Below, piece by piece: positions 59,291-64,000 of a stretch of DNA of 64,000 nt (position 1 is the stretch's first letter; each line of letters begins with the position of its first letter). The notes under the pieces were generated by a model. That model was not told the DNA's origin. It saw nothing but the letters and a program-made list of their open reading frames with translations, and ran no database searches. Source of the DNA: Cunninghamia lanceolata (Eukaryota; Streptophyta; Pinopsida; Cupressales; Cupressaceae); NCBI GenBank assembly GCA_027924645.1, contig BSBN01000040.1, positions 2,728,001 to 2,792,000 on the forward strand, in the 5' to 3' direction. Made by a program: the position numbers and the translations under genes.

Positions 59291-60362
59291 CTAGGTATAG
59301 AACCAACAAAGATGCATGCTGTTGATTGGGTCATCGAACAGCTCACCCTCTGATTTTTCTAACTGATATGCCCCTGATCCATAAGTAGCTACGATCACAT
59401 AAGGCCCAAGCCAGTTGGGTTCAAACTTGCCTTTCTTTTCCTAATCCTGTTGATTGTGGGGGTTCTCCTTAAGTACTAGATCTCCAACCTTAAAGACTCT
59501 TGGGCGAACTCTGTGGTTATAGCTTCGTGACATCATTTGTTGGTATGCCTTGAGATGATCAAAGGCTTTCTGTCTCCTTTCCTCTAGCAACTCTAGTTCT
59601 TGCAATCTGGAAACTCTGTATTCTTCATCTATTATGAGACCTTTTAATGACACCCTAAGAGATGGTAACTCGACCTCAATGGGGAAGATGGCTTCTGAGC
59701 CATAGACAAGGGTGTAAGGGGTAGCACCTATGGGAGTGCATATACTAGTTCCTGGTTCTGTAGGCCCACTAAGTGGGATTGAGTTGGATGTGCCAATCAC
59801 GGCCAACATCGTTGACTGTCTTCTTGAGGAGTTCCAAGATGGTCTTGTTGGATGCTTCTTCTTGGCCATTGCCTTGGGGATAATAGGGTGTGGAAAAACA
59901 GTGTTGGATTTTGAATCGGTCATAGAGTTCTTAGACATCCTAGTTTTTGAAGGGTCTTCTGTTATCCATGATAATGGATGAGGGAATTTCATATCTGCAG
60001 ATGAGGTAATTATGGATGAATGAGGAGATTTGTTTACCTGTGACAATGGTGAGGGGAATGGCTTCAATCCACTTGGTAAAGTACTCAGTGGCGGTTATTA
60101 TGAATATGTGGCCATTGGATGAGGGTGGATAGATTTTTCCCACAAGGTCAAGTCCCCATTGGCAAAAGGACCAAGGTGTCGTTAAAGGTCTCAACTCTTG
60201 ATCTTGTGCATGTATCAGGTTCTCGTGTATCTGGCACTGCTTGCACTTCTTCACAAATTGGTATGAATTTGTTTCCATGTTCGGCCAATAATCACCCAAA
60301 CGCATGAGTTTCTTAGCTAAGGAATGACCACTAGAGTGTATTCTGTAGATCCCTTCATGCAC
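59291..60362 (-). pseudogene. Tat-type integrase
   Basis: The zinc-binding part reads RIHSSGHSLAKKLMRLGDYW and KKCKQCQIHENL. The core has WGLDLVGKIYPPSS (Asp) and SSIIMDNRRPFKN (Asp, usually TDNG). After a frame change, PYYPQGNGQEEASNKTI supplies the catalytic Glu. Then come ATPYTLVYGSEAIFPIEVEL, SYNHRVRPRVFKVGDLVLK and, past an in-frame stop at 59441, KFEPNWLGPYVIVATYGSGA and INSMHLCWFYT. The natural stop is at 59291. All three catalytic acids remain, but the frame is broken at least twice. Confidence 0.85.
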
Positions 60363-60482
60363 ATCTTGTAAGGTGGTTTGGGATTCTTCTCATTCTAAAC
60401 AACGGAGTAAAGTACTATCTAGACCACGTCGGTAGACGGTGTCAGCAATAATGGTATAACGAGAGGTTTGGCGTATAAAGAT

Positions 60483-61075
60483 TCATTGTTGGTTTAAAGA
60501 TAAGTCAGGTGGGAGGGTGTTGTCCTTGAGGTAAGTGTAAACCTTACTGTACCAAGTTGAATCAGATCCAACTAATAGGCATATGGAATGGGTTTCAGGA
60601 AGATCATAAGCTGGTTGCTGAATTGATTCCACTAAGAACTTGTACCATGACTCATTCTCTAGGATTTTGAGAAGAGAGGCAATGGTTGCCATGGCATCTG
60701 CTACTTTGTTTTCAATGCGAGGTATATGCTCAAAAGAGATGATCACAAAGTATTCCTTAAAGTCCTCGACCATCCGCTTGTATGGGACAAGCTTCTCATC
60801 CTTGGTTTGGTAATCGTCATTGACCTGATTGATTACTAGTTGGGAATCACCGTAGACATGTAGCTCTTTGATCTTCCACTCTGTTACCATTTTGAGGCTA
60901 ATGACCAAGGCTTCCTATTTTGCTATGTTATTGGTTCATAGGAATAACAAATGGTAAGACTTTGGTATGGTGTTGCCATGAGGAGTTATAAACAAGATTC
61001 CTACCCTCGATCCATGGTTTGTGTAGGACCCATCAAAGTAGAGCTTCCAGGAATGTGTTGATATATTGAATAAGC
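60483..61075 (-). pseudogene. Second (archaeal-type) RNase H of the Tat element
   Basis: On the minus strand WKLYFDGSYTNHGSRVGILF gives the first Asp. A decayed piece with NNIAK..EALVISLKM keeps the Glu in context. HVYGDSQLVINQVNDDYQTK has the third acid, and HIPRIENKVADAMATIASLL the last Asp. This is the additional RNase H found between the ordinary RNase H and integrase in Tat elements. It is broken at about 60910 by a stop (KAK to TAG region), and the following linker runs to 60483. Confidence 0.8.
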
Positions 61076-61846
61076 ATTCATCTGGAAACTCAAATTGCAT
61101 TGGTGTGGTTCCTGTAGTGGTGCATCTGCTAACTGATCAGCAATGACTTGCCCCTTGATAGCCTTTCTGTCTACATACTCAATGTCATATTCACTTAGGA
61201 GCATTACCCATTTGGCTAGGCGACCTGTTAGAGTTACTTTGCTTAGTAGGTACTTCAGTGGATCTATTTTGGCAATGAGTTTGACTGGATGTGCTAGCAT
61301 ATAATGTCAAATTTTTTGGGAAGCAAAAACTACTGCAATACATGATCTTTCTATCTTAGAGTATTGCAACTCATAGTCCACCAATGTGTGACTAATGTAG
61401 TAGACGGCTCTTTCTTTATTTTCATAATCTTGTTGTGCTAGAAGGGCCTCAAGAGCTGTTGGTGTAGCATATATGTATAGTAACAATGGCTTCCCTTGGA
61501 TAGGAGGCATGAAAATAGGTGGATTCATAAGATACTCTTTCAGTTTGTCGAATGCCTCTTCGCATTTCTCATCCCACCTAAATGGAATGTTCTTGTACAG
61601 GAGATGACTGAATGGTTGACACTTGTCTGTCAGTTGTGATATGAATCTGCGGATTGCTTGTAGCTTTCTCTGTAGAGATCTTAGCTGAGTAAGATTCATG
61701 GGTGGTGGCATGTCCATAATAGCCTTGACTTTGGCGGGGTCCACCTCTATTCCATTTGCCAATACAATAAAACCTAGGAGCTTGCCTGAGGTGACTCCAA
61801 ACACACATTTCTTTGGGTTCAACCTGACTTTGAATTGTTCTAGCCT
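61076..61846 (-). pseudogene. Tat-type RT connection and first RNase H
   Basis: MNPKKCVFGVTSGKLLGFIV and GIEVDPAKVKAIMDMPPP are the end of RT. FRWDEKCEEAFDKLKEYLMN and KPLLLYIYATPTALEALLAQ begin RNase H, where the first acid position reads Y in this family's YISAT context. RAVYYISHTLVDYELQYSKI and LAKWVMLLSEYDIEYVDRKA follow, ending AIKGQVIADQLADAP. One stop near 61305 breaks the frame. Confidence 0.82.
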
Positions 61847-62653
61847 CTAAAAGAATTTCTCTAGCACATCCAGGTGTGATTCTCTTGTGAGTGATTTTGC
61901 AAGGATATCATCGACATAGTCTTCCATTGTGACATGCATCATATCAAGAAATATGGTGGTCATAGCACGTTGATATTTGGCTCTTGCGTTCTTTAGCCCA
62001 AATGGCATGACATTCCAGCAAAAAGTGCCCCATGGACAAGTAAAAGTTGTCTTATGTTGGTCTTCTGGTGCTATCCTGATCTGATTATATCCTGAGAAGC
62101 CATCCATGAGAGATAACATGGTATGCCATGTTGTCAAGTCAACTATGATATCTATATTTGACAACAGAAAATCATCCTTGCAGCAAGCTTTGTTTAGATC
62201 TCTAAAATCATTGCATAGTCTGACTCGGCCATCAGGTTTGGACACTAGTACTATGTTGGAGACCCATTCTGTATAGTCTACAGCTCTGATGAACCCTACA
62301 TCTAGTAATTTCTTGAGTTCTTCTTTTACAAGCAATGCTATGTGTGGATGTATTTTTCTAAGTTTCTGTTTCACTAGTTTCACTCCTAGATCTAATGGAA
62401 GATGATGTAGAATCAAGTCTGGATCTAACCCCGACATATCTGCATATGACCAAGCAAAATTGATTTTCTTTCTCTTGAAGAATGGTACAAACTTAGTCTT
62501 CTCTAGTGGGGTTAGAGACTTAGCAAAGTAAATGATCTTAGGTTGTTCCTTTGTTCCAATGTTAACAGGCTCTGTGGGTTCCACAACAATCTGAGACTTC
62601 TCCTGGTGTATGTCATCGGGGAGAGTGTCAAGCCTTCCATCGTCAAGTGCCAC
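61847..62653 (-). pseudogene. Tat-type reverse transcriptase
   Basis: An open frame of 268 codons. FAWSYADMSGLDPDLILHHL is the RT leader, followed by FIRAVDYTEWVSNIVLVSKP, DGRVRLCNDFRDLNKACCKD, MLSLMDGFSGYNQIRIAPED and TFCWNVMPFGLKNARAKYQR. The catalytic box is YVDDILAKS. The three catalytic Asp residues (SLMD and YVDD) are intact. The frame ends with a stop just before the RT thumb (61846). Confidence 0.9.
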
Positions 62654-62691
62654 AGTTGGGTTTTCACCATTAGATGCATCCTTTCTTTTTA

Positions 62692-63423
62692 CTATTTGGG
62701 ATCTGACACTGTCGCAGAGTAGTTTTCACCATCAAATCCATTTTTTATTTTGATATTTTTGCGACTGGAAGGCTTGGCACCCTCTCCAAAATAAGCCACA
62801 GTATTAAGTTTAATAGCAAAGCCAGCTTTATGATCTCCTTTAGGTAGGTGGTCCCTAAGTTCCATGTAATCAATATAGGCATCGTCATTTTGGAACATAT
62901 CTAGTTGCGGGGTTCCTCGTAGATCCCAGTTAATAAGCTTAGGATGCACAAGGGGGAGGGAGTCAGAGGATAGATCTAATTCATTGATAGTTTGAATGGA
63001 TATACTAGGAGTATTGGTAGGGAGAGTGTTCAGGATGGTACTTTCCTCCAAATTGTTTATCGCGATAGAACTTGAACCTTCCTCGAAAGTCAAATTATAA
63101 GGGATAGGCAAATCACACTCTAATGGCCTATGCAGTAGCATTTGTCCCTCATGGTAGGGGCTATAAGTTTGAATGGTATCAACCTCTTTGTCATCATAGG
63201 AATGCTCTATCAGCTCATCCCACTCATAGTCATTGGAATCTATGTCACTGTCCTCTTTAAGTGTATGGATCATTTCCACTAGACAAGCATTTGCTTTAGC
63301 TTTGGCCTTATCCTTATATCCTAGACCTTTTGTAGTTCTAGCCAATGAGGATGAAGAAGGTTGAATGGGTTCTATGATTCCTTCTTTTCTTAGGCCGATG
63401 GGGCCTTGTCCTTCGTAACCCAT
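62692..63423 (-). CDS. G-patch linker protein of the Tat element
   Basis: A 243-codon frame opens MGYEGQGPIGLRKEGIIEPI, a G-patch (conserved Gly-Tyr, Gly-x-Gly, Leu and Gly-Ile). It continues with KGLGYKDKAKAKANACLVEM and a Glu/Asp-rich linker (KEDSDIDSNDYEWDELIEHS). The open frame starts at the Met of the G-patch, but the true protein must begin upstream in gag/protease. A G-patch between protease and RT may bind RNA and stimulate reverse transcription; this is known from some retroviruses and is inference here. Confidence 0.75.
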   Translation of the reverse strand: MGYEGQGPIGLRKEGIIEPIQPSSSSLARTTKGLGYKDKAKAKANACLVEMIHTLKEDSDIDSNDYEWDELIEHSYDDKEVDTIQTYSPYHEGQMLLHRPLECDLPIPYNLTFEEGSSSIAINNLEESTILNTLPTNTPSISIQTINELDLSSDSLPLVHPKLINWDLRGTPQLDMFQNDDAYIDYMELRDHLPKGDHKAGFAIKLNTVAYFGEGAKPSSRKNIKIKNGFDGENYSATVSDPK

Positions 63424-64000
63424 TCTATGTAGGATAGATTCACCTCACCCATAGATTTTCGTTGGGAGCTTAGGTGGTTCCTGTTGTGTGCTCTCTTCTT
63501 CTTCAGTATAAAGCCATTGTAGGATATCTCTTTCCTCTATTTCATCTGATAGAGTCCCTCATTTTACAAAGGGAGCTATGGGAAGCGTAGGAGGAGCAGA
63601 TGGCTTTGGAAAATGCTTGGATCGCCCAAAGGATCTAGGAGATAAAGGCATTTTGGCGAGATTGAGGCTGTGCTCGATGGAGTATTCCCCTACTCCTATT
63701 TTTTGATGGTAATTTTCTACTCTTTGGGCTTTGATGAGAAAGCTTCAAAGGTAGAATCATGTTGTGGGGTAGGGGACGTAGATACTCTATTGTTTGGTAT
63801 GATGCAATCAGGTTTTGAAAGGACAAAGTTGCAATGTTGAAAGGGGTCAGGGTCACCTTGGATGATGACTTGCTTGCCATTATGAGGGAATTTTATGCAT
63901 TGGTGATAGGTAGAAGGCACAACCTTCATGGCATGAATCCATGATCTACCTAGAAGAATATTATAGGTGAGCTCCCTATCTAGGACTTGGCACACAATGT
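63424..64000 (-). pseudogene. C-terminal part of Tat-type protease region
   Basis: From the window edge on the minus strand: MCQVLDRELTYNILLGRSWI, HAMKVVPSTYHQCIKFPHNG and KQVIIQGDPDPFQHC. ILLGRSWIH is the closing motif of the retropepsin domain in these elements; the catalytic D-(S/T)-G lies outside the window. A poorly conserved linker of about 200 bases leads to the G-patch. Confidence 0.8.

Larger units (their letters stand above)
59100..64000 (-). mobile_element. Tat-lineage Ty3/Gypsy element, 5' part outside the window
   Basis: Minus-strand domain order is protease end, G-patch, RT, RNase H, second RNase H and integrase. The second, archaeal-type RNase H and the absence of a chromodomain place it in the Tat group (Ogre/Retand relatives). 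Gag and the catalytic part of protease lie beyond 64000. The 3' LTR was not identified with certainty. Frames are broken by few stops and shifts, so it is the least decayed Tat-type copy here. Confidence 0.85.

Noticed and set aside
59730..60307. Plus-strand frames opposite the Tat integrase
   Set aside because: They are the complement of integrase motifs read on the minus strand.
1..64000. Host protein-coding or tRNA/rRNA genes
   Set aside because: Every segment with recognisable domains belongs to a mobile element, and I saw no tRNA-like cloverleaf or rRNA sequence by eye.

Overview
The window looks like intergenic DNA from a large, repeat-rich plant nuclear genome. It is AT-rich and has no recognisable host gene, tRNA or rRNA. 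Almost everything I can identify is a decayed transposable element, many of them inserted inside one another. A gymnosperm or other non-grass plant with a very large genome is my inference, from the mix of long-LTR chromovirus, Tat-type Gypsy with G-patch, 2-kb-LTR Copia and an intron-bearing HGKGE-type transposase. The sequence alone does not prove the species.

Left part (1-10.6 kb): a minus-strand Gypsy gag/protease relic (1.29-2.47 kb), degenerate short repeats, then a minus-strand cut-and-paste-like transposase pseudogene (about 6.03-9.12 kb). Its last exon and 3' flank have been tandemly triplicated (3.9-6.56 kb). A roughly 1-kb repeat rich in GGGTACCC palindromes (called R here) abuts the 5' break of a Copia element; a second copy lies at 53.9-54.9 kb.

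Middle part (10.6-49.5 kb): two Copia copies (A and B) lie head to tail and share one 2.0-kb LTR (24133-26153). Three younger LTR elements sit inside them. Element 2 (12841-22652) is a non-autonomous G-patch gag-type element in Copia A, with CAAAG target duplications. Element 3 (27308-38584) is a Tekay/Del-like chromovirus with 3.2-kb LTRs, complete domain order and a chromodomain, in Copia B, also with CAAAG duplications. Element 4 (43689-49431) is a small element carrying only a Copia gag, in the 3' LTR of Copia B. Removing the three insertions restores the Copia order gag-protease-integrase-RT-RNase H.

Right part (49.5-64 kb): a minus-strand Tat-like gag/protease/G-patch relic (49.5-51.9 kb) and an almost perfect 606-bp palindrome with no spacer (51937-52542). 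Next come a minus-strand L1-type LINE relic split by repeat R, an AT-rich LTR-like stretch in plus orientation (about 57.1-58.1 kb), and a minus-strand Tat-lineage Gypsy element cut by the window edge. That element shows protease end, G-patch, RT, RNase H, a second RNase H and integrase. Element 2 shares a non-coding block with it and is probably a pol-less relative.

No reading frame here looks intact enough for a working protein. The most interesting structures are the palindrome, the exon triplication with its microhomology junction, the shared-LTR Copia tandem, the uncharacterised R repeat and the strongly G-poor strand of element 2.
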